DNA of 55,602 nt from DAOTXS01 sp034433515. GTDB taxonomy: Bacteria; Chloroflexota; Anaerolineae; UBA4142. The translations under genes were made by a program, and so were the position numbers. The stretch is from assembly GCA_034433515.1 (NCBI GenBank), contig DAOUAL010000070.1:1-55602 (forward strand). The letters are read 5' to 3'. Numbering within the stretch: the first letter of the stretch is position 1; each line of letters starts with the position of its first letter. Below, one piece after another: positions 8,220 to 16,216 of the stretch. The notes under the pieces were generated by a model. The model ran no database searches. It was given only the letters and a program-made list of their open reading frames with translations, and was not told the origin of the DNA.

Positions 8220-9911
8220 ATGAAACACGGGTTTGTATTCATCGGATTGATTTTCCTAGTTGCGTTACAGGGAGCGTGCGCTTCGCGTCCAACACCGCCA
8301 GTGGATTTAACACCTGAACCCACCCACACCGCCATCATCATCTTGGCAACTGCCACGCCCGCCCAACCGAGGGCAACACCAACCTCGTCTTCACGGCGGG
8401 GCGGCGAGTTCAAACAAGCCGTGGCGCAAGATGCCAAAAGTTTTCACGTCTATCAAACAACCGATGCTACCTCGCGGCTGTACCAAGAGTTAGTCTATGC
8501 CAGCGGCTTGACGTTGCGCGATCCGAAAACCTTGCAACCGATTCCAGGAATGGCAGAATCGTGGAAGGTGTCTGACGATGGACGCACGTACACCTTTACT
8601 TTGCGCCAAGATTTGAAATGGAGCGATGGCACGCCGCTCACCGCGTACGATTTCGAGTGGACGTACAGTATGGCGAGCAATCCGGAAAATCTTTATCCCT
8701 ATCTGGATACTTTCCGCGAGATTGCGTCCTATCGCGCCAAAGACGATTACACGCTGGAAATTGTTTTGCGCGAAGCGATCTGCACTGGCTTGCAAGTCGT
8801 AGATTCGATCACGCCATTGCCGCAACACGTGTGGAGCAAGTACAGTTGGAACGACCCGGCAAAGAATCCGGAAATTCAAAATCCCACCGTCGTTTCAGGT
8901 CCGTACAAACTTAAAGAGTGGAAGCCGGGGAATTCTGTAACTTTTGTCCGCAACGATCTTTATTATCGCGGCGCACCCAATTTCGATTCGTACACCATCC
9001 GCATTGCCGCAAATCCGGCGACCCAACTCCAATGGCTCAAGTCCGGTGAAGTGGATACTGCGCCGGTTAGCATCGCCGATTTCGCGGAGGCAAAAAAATC
9101 GGCGAATCTCCGTTCGTATCAATGGGAGACCGAGATGCCGGAATGGGAGTTTATCGGCTTGAATTTGCGCCGCGCATTTCTCAAAGATGTAGAAGTGCGT
9201 CGCGCGTTGGCGTACGCTATCCCCCGTCAAACAATCGCCGAGCAAGTTTTTCAAGGACTTGCCAAACCGCTCTTTTCAAACATCGCGCCGAGCAGTTGGG
9301 CATTCAATCCCAATGTGCCTCGGTACGATTACGACATCGAGACCGCCAAGGCGACCTTGCTCAATGCTGGCTACAAATTCGATGCGAATAATCGGTTGCT
9401 AGGCAAAGATGGCAAACCGGTGCCGCGTTTGAAAATCTTTTACAATTTGACGAATGATCGGCGCAAGCAAATTGCGATGATAGCGCAGACCGAGTTCAAA
9501 AAGTTAGGCATTGATTCCGAAGTGATTGGGATGGATTTTGAACCATACCTCGATTATCTCAAAAAAGAACCCTACGATTACGATTTGTATGTTCTCGGTT
9601 GGCGCACCATGCTCGATCCGTACTATGGCTACCAAGTGTGGAGTGAAGCCAGCATTCCAGCATTGAACACGGGGGCGTACGTCAATCGGGAGGTGGAAAA
9701 GTTGTACACCCAAGCGAATCATCCGCCGTGTGAGGTGGACGCGCGCAAAAGAACGTTTGCCCAGATTCAGCAAATCCTTGCCAACGATGTCCCGTACATC
9801 TTTTTGGTGTATCGTACCGATTACGCTTTTATCAATCAACGCATTGTCCCAAACGAGCCGACCCAACTAGGGATCACGTATGCGCCGGAACAATGGTATG
9901 TTGTAAAATAA
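8220..9911 (+). CDS. Family-5 ABC substrate-binding lipoprotein
   Basis: Second solute receptor of the peptide/opine type, 563 aa. A lipoprotein signal ends at a lipobox (LQGAC) about 20 residues in and is followed by a Thr/Pro linker. The SBP_bac_5 body is canonical: ESWKVSDDGRTYTFTLR, WSDGTPLTAYDFEWT and DVEVRRALAYAIPR are all hallmark segments. The ATG at 8220 is chosen because GGAG lies 6 bases upstream and the signal peptide starts there; a longer frame from 8154 would bury the signal. It probably uses the upstream permeases and ATPases with a different ligand. Confidence 0.9.
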   Translation: MKHGFVFIGLIFLVALQGACASRPTPPVDLTPEPTHTAIIILATATPAQPRATPTSSSRRGGEFKQAVAQDAKSFHVYQTTDATSRLYQELVYASGLTLRDPKTLQPIPGMAESWKVSDDGRTYTFTLRQDLKWSDGTPLTAYDFEWTYSMASNPENLYPYLDTFREIASYRAKDDYTLEIVLREAICTGLQVVDSITPLPQHVWSKYSWNDPAKNPEIQNPTVVSGPYKLKEWKPGNSVTFVRNDLYYRGAPNFDSYTIRIAANPATQLQWLKSGEVDTAPVSIADFAEAKKSANLRSYQWETEMPEWEFIGLNLRRAFLKDVEVRRALAYAIPRQTIAEQVFQGLAKPLFSNIAPSSWAFNPNVPRYDYDIETAKATLLNAGYKFDANNRLLGKDGKPVPRLKIFYNLTNDRRKQIAMIAQTEFKKLGIDSEVIGMDFEPYLDYLKKEPYDYDLYVLGWRTMLDPYYGYQVWSEASIPALNTGAYVNREVEKLYTQANHPPCEVDARKRTFAQIQQILANDVPYIFLVYRTDYAFINQRIVPNEPTQLGITYAPEQWYVVK

Positions 9912-9917
9912 ATCAAT

Positions 9918-9948
9918 GGGGCGCCCTTGAACAGGTCGCCCCGTTTTT
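9918..9948 (+). terminator. Rho-independent terminator of the importer cluster
   Basis: GGGGCG (9918-9923) pairs with CGCCCC (9937-9942), with further inner pairing, and is followed by GTTTTTATT. It lies 6 bp after the stop of the binding-protein gene. Confidence 0.85.
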
Positions 9949-9970
9949 ATTGGCTGGCGTATTGCAATGG

Positions 9971-10079
9971 CTAGTAGTGCACCAACATAAAAGTGCGTGG
10001 TGAAAACTCGATTTTTAGCCACGTCTGTTCACGTCTTCCCATCAGTCTGGTATGCAACTATTTCATGTTGTTGCACTAG
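9971..10079 (-). mobile_element. MITE-like inverted-repeat element, copy 1
   Basis: A 109-bp element with CTAG at both ends and near-terminal inverted repeats (CTAGTAGTGCACCAACAT on the left, the complement of CTAGTGCAACAACATGAAA on the right). Read on the minus strand it is almost identical throughout to copy 3 at 40388-40489, and shares both ends with copy 2 at 31017-31118. It encodes nothing and no transposase is in the window, so it would be non-autonomous. Confidence 0.7.
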
Positions 10080-10220
10080 TTGATCCAGATAGGCTCTTGT
10101 CCTCCACACGCAAGAGGTACGCCTTGAACAACGGCATCACACAAAACTCTCAGAATTCCCCCAGCATAGCCACAACAGCGCCGGGGCGGATGGAGACGTT
10201 GCTTTTTCGCGTGAGAAAGG

Positions 10221-10357
10221 TAGTACCTATCCAATGAAATCGTTGAAAAGCCAAGATTTCTTTCATCCACGAAGGGCACCAAGGTCACGAAGGAAGAATA
10301 AATCTTCGTGTCCTTCGTGGCTTAATTCCGGTGTTGTTTCGGCGCGTCCGAGTTGGG
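10221..10357 (+). repeat. Dispersed ~140-bp repeat, copy A
   Basis: It starts TAGTACCTATCCAATGAAAT and ends in TTTCGGCGCGTCCGAGTTGGG. The interior carries an inverted CCACGAAGG...CCTTCGTGG pair that can form a long hairpin. Copies B (18739-18889, reverse) and C (31116-31260) match over the whole length. The rest of the gap 9912-10392 holds nothing else recognisable. Confidence 0.75.
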
Positions 10358-10392
10358 ATAAATTTGTACCTTGCCGTACGTTGGTATGGGTA

Positions 10393-11151
10393 CTAAAGGG
10401 TTGACACAAACTCGCTGAGGGCGCGGTTGACGGCGAAGGGCTGCTCGAGCATTACGGAATGGCCGGCTCCCTCAATCACCACGAGCTGCGCCTTCGGGAT
10501 GTGCGCCGCCAAGAATTCGGCGTACTTGACCGGTGTCATTTGATCTTCTTTGCCGCACACTACCAGCGTGGGCGCGCGAATCTCGCCGAGACGCGTCATC
10601 AGATCGAATGCGTTGCAGGCGCTAAAATCGCCGTGCGTAACGCTTGCCGGACAGGCGCGGAATTCGGTCAAGGCACGTTCGCGCATTGAGGCGTCTAACG
10701 GCGTGGCGTACGAATAGTTCACCACCTGTTCAGCAATGGTGTCAAAATCGTTGAGGATGCCTTCAAGGATCGCTGGCAAGACACGCAGGCGCGCGCCGGT
10801 GCCTATCAGGCCCAACCCAGCTACGCGTTCGGGATGAGCAAGGGCAAGGGTTTGTGCAATGGCACCGCCCATCGAATGCCCAACGATAATCGCACGCTCG
10901 ATATTCAACGCATCGAGCAAACCCAATACCACATCGCGATAACCTTCAATCGTGTTGCGACCGGGGGGAGCGGAACGGCCGTGCCCTGGCAAATCGAGGG
11001 CGATGACGCGAGTGATTTCGCTGAGCGCGCGCCGTTGGAATCCCCAGACCAGATGACTCCCGGCTGCACCGTGGACAAAAATCAGCGGTGTGCCGGTTGA
11101 ACCGGCGTCAACGTAGAAAATTTTTTGACTCGCGATGGTTGCAAACGACAT
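10393..11151 (-). CDS. Alpha/beta hydrolase
   Basis: A 252-aa cytoplasmic alpha/beta-hydrolase-fold enzyme acting on an unknown ester, lactone or similar substrate. Visible are the oxyanion motif HGAAG (about 27-31), the nucleophile elbow GHSMGG with Ser93, an acid after the VVCGKEDQ strand, and the catalytic His in GAGHSVMLEQP near the C-terminus. The arrangement and size match the 3-oxoadipate enol-lactonase/BioH-like group, but the substrate cannot be told from sequence. On the minus strand, the start at 11151 has AAGGAG 5 bases upstream. It stands alone, divergent from the zinc-ribbon remnant and udg. Confidence 0.85.
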   Translation of the reverse strand: MSFATIASQKIFYVDAGSTGTPLIFVHGAAGSHLVWGFQRRALSEITRVIALDLPGHGRSAPPGRNTIEGYRDVVLGLLDALNIERAIIVGHSMGGAIAQTLALAHPERVAGLGLIGTGARLRVLPAILEGILNDFDTIAEQVVNYSYATPLDASMRERALTEFRACPASVTHGDFSACNAFDLMTRLGEIRAPTLVVCGKEDQMTPVKYAEFLAAHIPKAQLVVIEGAGHSVMLEQPFAVNRALSEFVSTL

Positions 11152-11227
11152 AGCGACTCCTTAGGGTGCCAAGTTAGGATTAGCGTATCACATCGTTGGG
11201 AATTTCGCAAATTCATCTTGGAATTGC

Positions 11228-11256
11228 TAGACAAATTATCTGACTTGATATACAAT
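11228..11256 (+). promoter_or_regulatory. Probable promoter before the zinc-ribbon remnant and udg
   Basis: TAGACA (11228-11233) and TACAAT (11251-11256) are 17 bases apart. It would transcribe the disrupted zinc-ribbon reading frame at 11285 and the uracil-DNA glycosylase gene at 11476. Confidence 0.5.
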
Positions 11257-11284
11257 CCTTGGCAACGCCAGAAGGAGGCGCAGA

Positions 11285-11488
11285 ATGGTACGCATTAAAT
11301 TCACGGCAATCACAATGATCTGAGCACGGACAAGGGATGCCGGTTTGAATTTTTGTGTGATCGGTGCGGCAATGGTTATCAAAGTACGTTTTAAGGATCG
11401 GCAACGGGGTAAGTGGCGCACCGTAACAACAAGTCTGTGGTCTGTTTTCTATCGTCTGATTTCTTGGAGAAGAGCATGTCTGATTTGA
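11285..11488 (+). pseudogene. Frameshifted small zinc-ribbon protein gene
   Basis: An ATG at 11285 has an excellent ribosome site (AGAAGGAGG) but the frame (MVRIKFTAITMI) stops after 12 codons. In a second frame the stretch 11335-11394 reads GCRFEFLCDRCGNGYQSTF, a CxxC zinc-ribbon signature seen in small Chloroflexota-type proteins, and then stops. Removing one T from the run at 11389-11392 would join it to a basic tail (KDRQRGKWRT) ending at 11488, overlapping the udg start. Two frameshifts are therefore needed, so this is read as a decayed gene. The tail is uncertain. Confidence 0.45.
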
Positions 11489-12090
11489 CCCACCTCTATG
11501 ACCAAATCCGCGTATGCCAGAAATGTGAACTTGCCAAGGGCCGTACCAACGCCGTCCCGGGCGAAGGTCCCGAACATGCCGAAATTATGATGATTGGTGA
11601 GGCGCCGGGCTTTCACGAAGATCGCCAAGGACGGCCGTTTGTCGGGGCGGCGGGCAACTTGCTCGATGAATTGCTCGCAGCGATCAACCTCAAGCGCGAG
11701 CAAATTTATATTTGCAACGTACTGAAATGCCGTCCGCCGCAAAATCGCGATCCTTTGCCGGAAGAAATCGAAGCGTGCAAGTTCTATCTTGATCAACAGA
11801 TTGCACTGGTTCGGCCCAAGATCATTATCACCATCAGCCGCTTTGCGATGGCGCGCTGGTTTGCCGATAAGAAGATTTCCGATATTCACGGCAAGCCCAA
11901 ACGATTTGGCAATCTGGTCGTCTTGCCCATGTATCATCCGGCGGCGGCGTTGCACCAACCCAGTTTGCGCCGCGTGTTGGAAGAGGATTTCAAAAAAATC
12001 CCGGCGATTCTCAAGGAGATCGAACATCTGGTTGAAGAGGCGGTACCGGCAAAGAAGGAGAAACCGCCAGAGCAGTTGAGTTTGTTTTAA
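11476..12090 (+). CDS. Uracil-DNA glycosylase, family 4 (Fe-S type)
   Basis: Removes uracil from DNA to start base-excision repair. The four [4Fe-4S] ligands fall at Cys14, Cys17, Cys85 and Cys101, exactly the family-4 pattern. The uracil-binding motif GEAPG is at 41-45, the FVGAAGNLLDELL segment follows, and the second active-site motif MYHPAAAL is at 152-159. Length is normal at 204 aa with a basic C-terminal tail. The ATG at 11476 is preferred over an upstream in-frame start at 11413 because GGAGAAGAG lies just before it and the protein begins as family members do. Confidence 0.93.
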   Translation: MSDLTHLYDQIRVCQKCELAKGRTNAVPGEGPEHAEIMMIGEAPGFHEDRQGRPFVGAAGNLLDELLAAINLKREQIYICNVLKCRPPQNRDPLPEEIEACKFYLDQQIALVRPKIIITISRFAMARWFADKKISDIHGKPKRFGNLVVLPMYHPAAALHQPSLRRVLEEDFKKIPAILKEIEHLVEEAVPAKKEKPPEQLSLF

Positions 12091-12107
12091 GCAGAGCCAC
12101 GTCGAAA

Positions 12108-12134
12108 AAAATCCGGGCTGGACGCCCGGATTTT
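12108..12134 (+). terminator. Rho-independent terminator after udg
   Basis: AAAATCCGGGC (12108-12118) and GCCCGGATTTT (12124-12134) form a perfect 11-bp stem with a 5-nt loop. The A and T runs make it able to act in both directions. Confidence 0.9.
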
Positions 12135-12144
12135 ATTGACCCGC

Positions 12145-12173
12145 TTGACATTTAGGTGAGTTGGTGGTTTAAT
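12145..12173 (+). promoter_or_regulatory. Promoter of the gntR-mttB-corrinoid operon
   Basis: TTGACA (12145-12150) is followed after 17 bases by TTTAAT (12168-12173). A TAATAC at 12170-12175 is an alternative -10 with a longer spacer. The operator at 12180-12199 lies right at the transcription start. Confidence 0.75.
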
Positions 12174-12179
12174 ACTTGC

Positions 12180-12199
12180 AAATTGGTATAGACCAATTT
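12180..12199 (+). promoter_or_regulatory. GntR/HutC-type operator, perfect palindrome
   Basis: AAATTGGTATAGACCAATTT has two 8-base arms around ATAG. The TGGTxTAGACCA core is that bound by UTRA-type GntR regulators such as DasR and NagR/YvoA. It overlaps the start of transcription, 12 bp before the regulator's ATG, so autorepression with release by an effector is the likely mode. Confidence 0.8.
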
Positions 12200-12211
12200 A
12201 CACATCGGATT

Positions 12212-12973
12212 ATGACTCCAGCTCGCTGGCACGTTCCACGTTTGAAACGCTCAGTCTCGGAGCCGCTTTATCTTCAGATTGCGGCGCACTTGGAAGGACA
12301 GATTGCATCTCAAGCGCTGGCGGTTGGTTCGCGGTTGCCTCCCGAACGCGAATTGAGTCGAATCTTGCGTGTGAATCGGATGACGTTGCGCCAAGCCCTG
12401 CAGACGCTTGAAGCCAAAGGCTTGCTGGAACGCCGGCGCGGCGCCGGCACATTTGTGGCTGAACCGATCATCGAACGGCACGCCGGCGCATTGACCTCGT
12501 TTACAGCGGTGATTCAACGTCGCGGATTCAAACCTGGCGCGCAGATCATCAAATTGGAGAAACATCCCATTGGTTCTGTGTTTGCCGGCACTCTGCACCT
12601 GCGCGCCACAGCGCTCGTCTATGAGATTCAGCGCTTGCGTTTGATTGACGACGAGCCGGTGATGTTGGAACGTTATCTCATTCCGGTTGCCCGGTTTCCC
12701 GGTTTGGAACACCACGACCTTGAGCACCGTTCGATGTACGAGGTCATGGCACACGAGTATGGAATAAAAGTCTATCAAGCGCGGCAAAGTCTGACGCCGG
12801 TCGTTGCCGATCAATACGCCGCCAAGTGGCTCCACGTCAAACGGGGTGCGCCCTTGATGCAAGAACAACGGGTCTCGTTCGATCAACAAGATTGCCCCGT
12901 CGAATACGGTTGCGATTTGTATCGCGGTGATCGTTTTCGGTTTGTCACCGAACGTGCCCCGACAGAATTCTAG
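12212..12973 (+). CDS. GntR-family transcriptional regulator, HutC/UTRA type
   Basis: A DNA-binding regulator (253 aa) with an N-terminal winged helix (about 14-85, PPERELSRILRVNRMTLRQAL... then RRRGAGTFV wing) and a C-terminal UTRA effector domain (about 100-245, with SLTPVVADQYAAKWL and RGAPLMQEQRVSF). The ATG at 12212 is chosen: the longer frame from 12176 would place the operator palindrome inside the coding region and has no ribosome site. It is 10 bp upstream of the MttB-family gene, so it probably controls methylamine-type substrate use and its own synthesis. The effector is unknown. Confidence 0.9.
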   Translation: MTPARWHVPRLKRSVSEPLYLQIAAHLEGQIASQALAVGSRLPPERELSRILRVNRMTLRQALQTLEAKGLLERRRGAGTFVAEPIIERHAGALTSFTAVIQRRGFKPGAQIIKLEKHPIGSVFAGTLHLRATALVYEIQRLRLIDDEPVMLERYLIPVARFPGLEHHDLEHRSMYEVMAHEYGIKVYQARQSLTPVVADQYAAKWLHVKRGAPLMQEQRVSFDQQDCPVEYGCDLYRGDRFRFVTERAPTEF

Positions 12974-12983
12974 CGGAGTATCC

Positions 12984-14441
12984 ATGCAACTCGCCGAACT
13001 TTTGACGCATGATCAAGTCCTCCAGATCCATGACGCATCGCTCCACATCCTTGAAGACGTTGGATTGTTGGTGCGCAATGACAAAGCCAAAGCAATCTTC
13101 AAGCAACATGGTTGTCGGTTGGACGCCGAAACCGAAATTGTAAAATTTCCGCGTGCGATGGTCGAAGAATATCGCAAAGCGTTCCCTCCGAAATTCACTT
13201 TTTATGCACGCGACCCTCAGTACGATAAAACGTTGCCTGATGATCGGCCCGTGATTATCACCGGCTCGTCTGCGCCCAATCTACTTGATCCGGTAACCGG
13301 CAAAGAACGGCGTGCCTTCTCGGACGATATTGCACGCATCGCGCGCGTGATCCACGAACTCCCCGGCTATGATGTCTTTTCGATTTCCACGCTCGCCGAG
13401 GATGCGCCGCTGGATCGCTTTACTGTTACACGCCTATATCCGACCGTGAAAAACTGTTTAAAGCCGATTCGCGTCAGTTCGACGAATCCGCGCGATGCGC
13501 AACAAATTATGCAACTTGCGATTGCGATAGTTGGGAGGGAGGCGGCTTACCGCGAGCGACCGTTCATCACGCAACACTATTGCCCCATCGTCTCGCCGCT
13601 CACGTTCGATTTTGATTCGACTGAAATGCTGATCTATTTCACGGAGCAAGGGTTGCCGTCGTACGGGACGGTGGTGCCGAACGGTGGCATGTCTGCGCCG
13701 CTTACCTTGCTGGGTACGCTCACGCAAGGCAACGCGGAATTTCTGGCGTGGGCAACGCTGATGCAAATGATCAAACCCGGCACGCCGTTCGTGTACTCGT
13801 ACTTGCCCACCATCGCCGATATGCGACGTGGCGCGTACTCCCCCGGCGCAATTGAATGCGGTATGCTTTCGATGGGCATGACGCAGATGGCACGCTTTTA
13901 CAACGTGCCGAGCGGGGGCTATATCGGTTTGACCAATTCCAAGGTCAATGACGCGCAAGCCGGCTATGAAACCGGCATGTCCACCGTCGCCTGTCTGTTG
14001 GCGGGCACCGATATGTTCAATATGGGCGGCTTGCTCGATGCGTTGATGTGTTTCGATTTTGCCAAAGCCGCGATTGACAATGAAATTGCATTGATGCTCA
14101 AGCGGATTCAACGCGGGTACGAATTTAACGAAGAAAACTTGGCGCTGGATGATATTCGCGAGACCGGACCCGGCGGAATGTTCATTGATCGCCCACGCAC
14201 GTACGAGTTGATGAAGCACACCATGTTGCTCACCGAAATTGCGGATCGCGATGCGCGCAATCGCTGGGAAAAACAAGGCGCGTTGGACGCCCAAGCGCGT
14301 GCGATGAAAAAGGTGCGCGAGATTTTGACGGTTGATCATCCCTCATTTATTTCGCCGGAGCAAGATGCGCGCATTCGTGCGATCTTTCCAGATTTACCCG
14401 CCGGTGAATGCGTACCCCCCAAAGAGTGGTTCAAGCGGTAA
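12984..14441 (+). CDS. MttB-family corrinoid methyltransferase, non-pyrrolysine
   Basis: Member of the trimethylamine:corrinoid methyltransferase superfamily, 485 aa, the usual length. The reading frame is intact with no in-frame TAG, so it belongs to the non-pyrrolysine branch that includes glycine betaine (MtgB), proline betaine and carnitine methyltransferases. Visible family segments include SGSSAPNLLDPVTGKERRAF, the Gly-rich GTVVPNGGMSAPLTLLG and AGTDMFNMGGLLDA. It would transfer a methyl group from a quaternary amine to the cobalamin protein encoded 59 bp downstream. The ATG at 12984 follows GCGGAG. The precise substrate cannot be read from sequence; glycine betaine fits the two dimethylglycine-dehydrogenase-like genes nearby. 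Confidence 0.88.
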   Translation: MQLAELLTHDQVLQIHDASLHILEDVGLLVRNDKAKAIFKQHGCRLDAETEIVKFPRAMVEEYRKAFPPKFTFYARDPQYDKTLPDDRPVIITGSSAPNLLDPVTGKERRAFSDDIARIARVIHELPGYDVFSISTLAEDAPLDRFTVTRLYPTVKNCLKPIRVSSTNPRDAQQIMQLAIAIVGREAAYRERPFITQHYCPIVSPLTFDFDSTEMLIYFTEQGLPSYGTVVPNGGMSAPLTLLGTLTQGNAEFLAWATLMQMIKPGTPFVYSYLPTIADMRRGAYSPGAIECGMLSMGMTQMARFYNVPSGGYIGLTNSKVNDAQAGYETGMSTVACLLAGTDMFNMGGLLDALMCFDFAKAAIDNEIALMLKRIQRGYEFNEENLALDDIRETGPGGMFIDRPRTYELMKHTMLLTEIADRDARNRWEKQGALDAQARAMKKVREILTVDHPSFISPEQDARIRAIFPDLPAGECVPPKEWFKR

Positions 14442-14500
14442 GGAGGGTGCAGGGTGTTCGGTGTTCAGTGTTCAGTATTCGGTAATGATGAGGAGATACA

Positions 14501-15235
14501 ATGTCGCAAGAGACTCTGCTTAAAGAGATTTACGATAACACAATTTTAGGCAAAGCGGCGGAAGTGAAAGCGCTGATCGAAAAAGGGTTAGCGGAGCACA
14601 TTGATCCGCTCGACTTGCTCTATAAAGCATTGTTGCCGGCTCTGCAAGAAGTAGGGCGTCGTTTTGAAATTGGCGAGTTTTTTGTGCCAGAGATGCTAAT
14701 GTCGGCAAAAGCCATGCAAGGCGCGCTTGTGCTCTTGCGTCCCCTGCTTGCCGCCAAAGGAAGCACATCGTTGGGCAAGGTAGTGATGGGCACGGTCAAA
14801 GGCGATGTGCACGATATCGGCAAGAACCTGTGCAACATTATGCTGGAAGGCGCGGGCTTTGAAGTCATTGACCTAGGAGTCAACACGCCGCCAGAAAAAT
14901 TTGTCGAAGCCGTTCAAAAACATCAACCGCAAATCGTTGGTTTTTCCGCCTTCCTCACCACGACGATGCCTATGTTCAAAACGAATATCGAAGCGTTGAA
15001 AAAAGCCGGCTTGCGCGACAAGGTTTTTGTGATGGTGGGGGGCGCGCCGGTCACGGCACAGTACGCCGAAATGGTCGGCGCCGATTATTATGGACCCGAT
15101 GCGAGCGCGACGGCGCGCAAAGCCAAAGAGGTGGTGGGCGCAAGCGATGCAGCGCCTAGCGGCGCGTTAGCCGATGCGGTGAACGCGGTGGAAAAACTGA
15201 TGAGTGTGGCAGAACCAGAAGAGAAAAACCTATAA
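14501..15235 (+). CDS. Cobalamin-binding methyl-carrier protein (MtbC/MtgC type)
   Basis: Corrinoid protein that carries the methyl group between methyltransferases. The N-terminal helical cap domain (about 1-88) leads to the B12-binding domain with the DVHDIG motif, whose His104 ligates cobalt; GxxVTAQYAEMVGADYYGPDA follows. A C-terminal extension of about 30 residues (AAPSGALADAV...) goes beyond the usual ~210 aa. The gene lies directly after the MttB-family gene and shares a stop/start base (TAATG) with the Nudix gene, so all are cotranscribed. The 59-bp gap before it contains a small GTGTTCxGTGTTCAGTGTTCAGT tandem run. Confidence 0.92.
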   Translation: MSQETLLKEIYDNTILGKAAEVKALIEKGLAEHIDPLDLLYKALLPALQEVGRRFEIGEFFVPEMLMSAKAMQGALVLLRPLLAAKGSTSLGKVVMGTVKGDVHDIGKNLCNIMLEGAGFEVIDLGVNTPPEKFVEAVQKHQPQIVGFSAFLTTTMPMFKTNIEALKKAGLRDKVFVMVGGAPVTAQYAEMVGADYYGPDASATARKAKEVVGASDAAPSGALADAVNAVEKLMSVAEPEEKNL

Positions 15236-15768
15236 TGGCAGACGAATGGTTAGACGTACTGGATAACAATCATCGCGTCATCGGTCAAGCCTTGCGCTCG
15301 GAGGTGCATCAACATGGCTGGCGACATCGTGGGGTAGATGTGTTCCTCTTCACCCCCGAGGGCAAGTTGTTGGTGCAAACCCGCAGTGCGACCCGAGCAA
15401 CGTTTCCCTCCGCCCTCGATTGTTCGGTGGCGGAGCATGTGCGCGCCGGCGAAGATTTTTTGCAAGCCGCGTTGCGCGGCATGCAAGAGGAAATCGGCAT
15501 CGAAGGCGTTGCACTTGAACCGATTTTGGATTTCAGCCACAGCAACCGCCCCACTGATCACGAGACCGGGCGGTTGTTTCAAGGCATCGTTAATCCCGCG
15601 CGCGTGCATTTCGATCCAGTCGAAGTGGCAGGTGTGAATTACTATACCTTGGCGGAACTGGACGCGCTGATCGCAGAAGGCAAGACCAAATTTAGTGGTT
15701 GGTTTGAGCAATTGCTTTTGTGGTATCTGGGCAAACCGCATGGCTTGGAAATATTGAGGGTCTATTAA
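15235..15768 (+). CDS. Nudix hydrolase-like protein with altered Nudix box
   Basis: A 177-aa protein of the Idi/YfcD-like Nudix group (NNHRVIGQALRSEVHQHGWRHRGVDVFLFT opening). The Nudix box lies at 67-89 but differs from Gx5Ex7REUxEExGU at two places: the first Gly is Glu67, and the Glu after Arg81 is Gly82. Glu73, Glu85, Glu86 and Gly88 remain. Loss of the first Glu of REUxEE may weaken or change metal-dependent hydrolysis. It overlaps the corrinoid protein stop by one base and sits within the methyl-transfer operon, which is not a usual place for this family. The substrate is unknown. Confidence 0.75.
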   Translation: MADEWLDVLDNNHRVIGQALRSEVHQHGWRHRGVDVFLFTPEGKLLVQTRSATRATFPSALDCSVAEHVRAGEDFLQAALRGMQEEIGIEGVALEPILDFSHSNRPTDHETGRLFQGIVNPARVHFDPVEVAGVNYYTLAELDALIAEGKTKFSGWFEQLLLWYLGKPHGLEILRVY

Positions 15769-15811
15769 AGAGAACAATTTTCTTCTGTGTGGTTCTGTGG
15801 TAACCGGTAAA

Positions 15812-16216
15812 ATGCAAATTCTCAAACCTGGGCGCCTCACCCAAGCGCTAGAAAAAATCTTGACACCGCCGGAAAAAATTAGCAAGGAAATCATTTTTGA
15901 TTGCCGGATGTGCGGGCAATGTATTTTGCATTCCACCGGGCTGACCTGTCCAATGCGTTGTCCTAAAAACCTGCGCAATGGTCCCTGTGGTGGTGTGCGT
16001 CCCGATGGCAACTGCGAGGTGTTCCCGGACAAACCGTGCGTGTGGGTGCTAGCGATTGAACGTGCGCAACGATTGCCACTCTGGCGCAATCATATTGTTT
16101 ATCTGCAACCGCCGGTCAATTGGCAATTGCAGGGTACATCATCGTGGATCAATTTGTTGACCGGTCAAGATCGAGTTCATCCCAAAGGTTGGAATAGCGA
16201 CACGCATGCCGCTTGA
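15812..16216 (+). CDS. metV: MetV-like zinc/Fe-S protein (MTHFR C-terminal-like domain)
   Basis: A 134-aa cysteine-rich protein matching the 'methylene-tetrahydrofolate reductase C-terminal' family. Eight cysteines are visible (C31, C34, C37, C46, C50, C59, C68, C76) in the diagnostic DCRMCGQCILHSTGLTCPMRC and GPCGG segments. In acetogens MetV is the partner subunit of MetF. The next gene here is metF, overlapping by 11 bp, so the two subunits are translationally coupled. The ATG at 15812 is used; a GTG at 15797 would add five residues. Neither has a strong ribosome site. Confidence 0.85.
   Translation: MQILKPGRLTQALEKILTPPEKISKEIIFDCRMCGQCILHSTGLTCPMRCPKNLRNGPCGGVRPDGNCEVFPDKPCVWVLAIERAQRLPLWRNHIVYLQPPVNWQLQGTSSWINLLTGQDRVHPKGWNSDTHAA

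Noticed and set aside
12984..14441. Pyrrolysine-type MttB
   Set aside because: The coding frame has no internal TAG from start to stop, so the protein is of the non-pyrrolysine branch.
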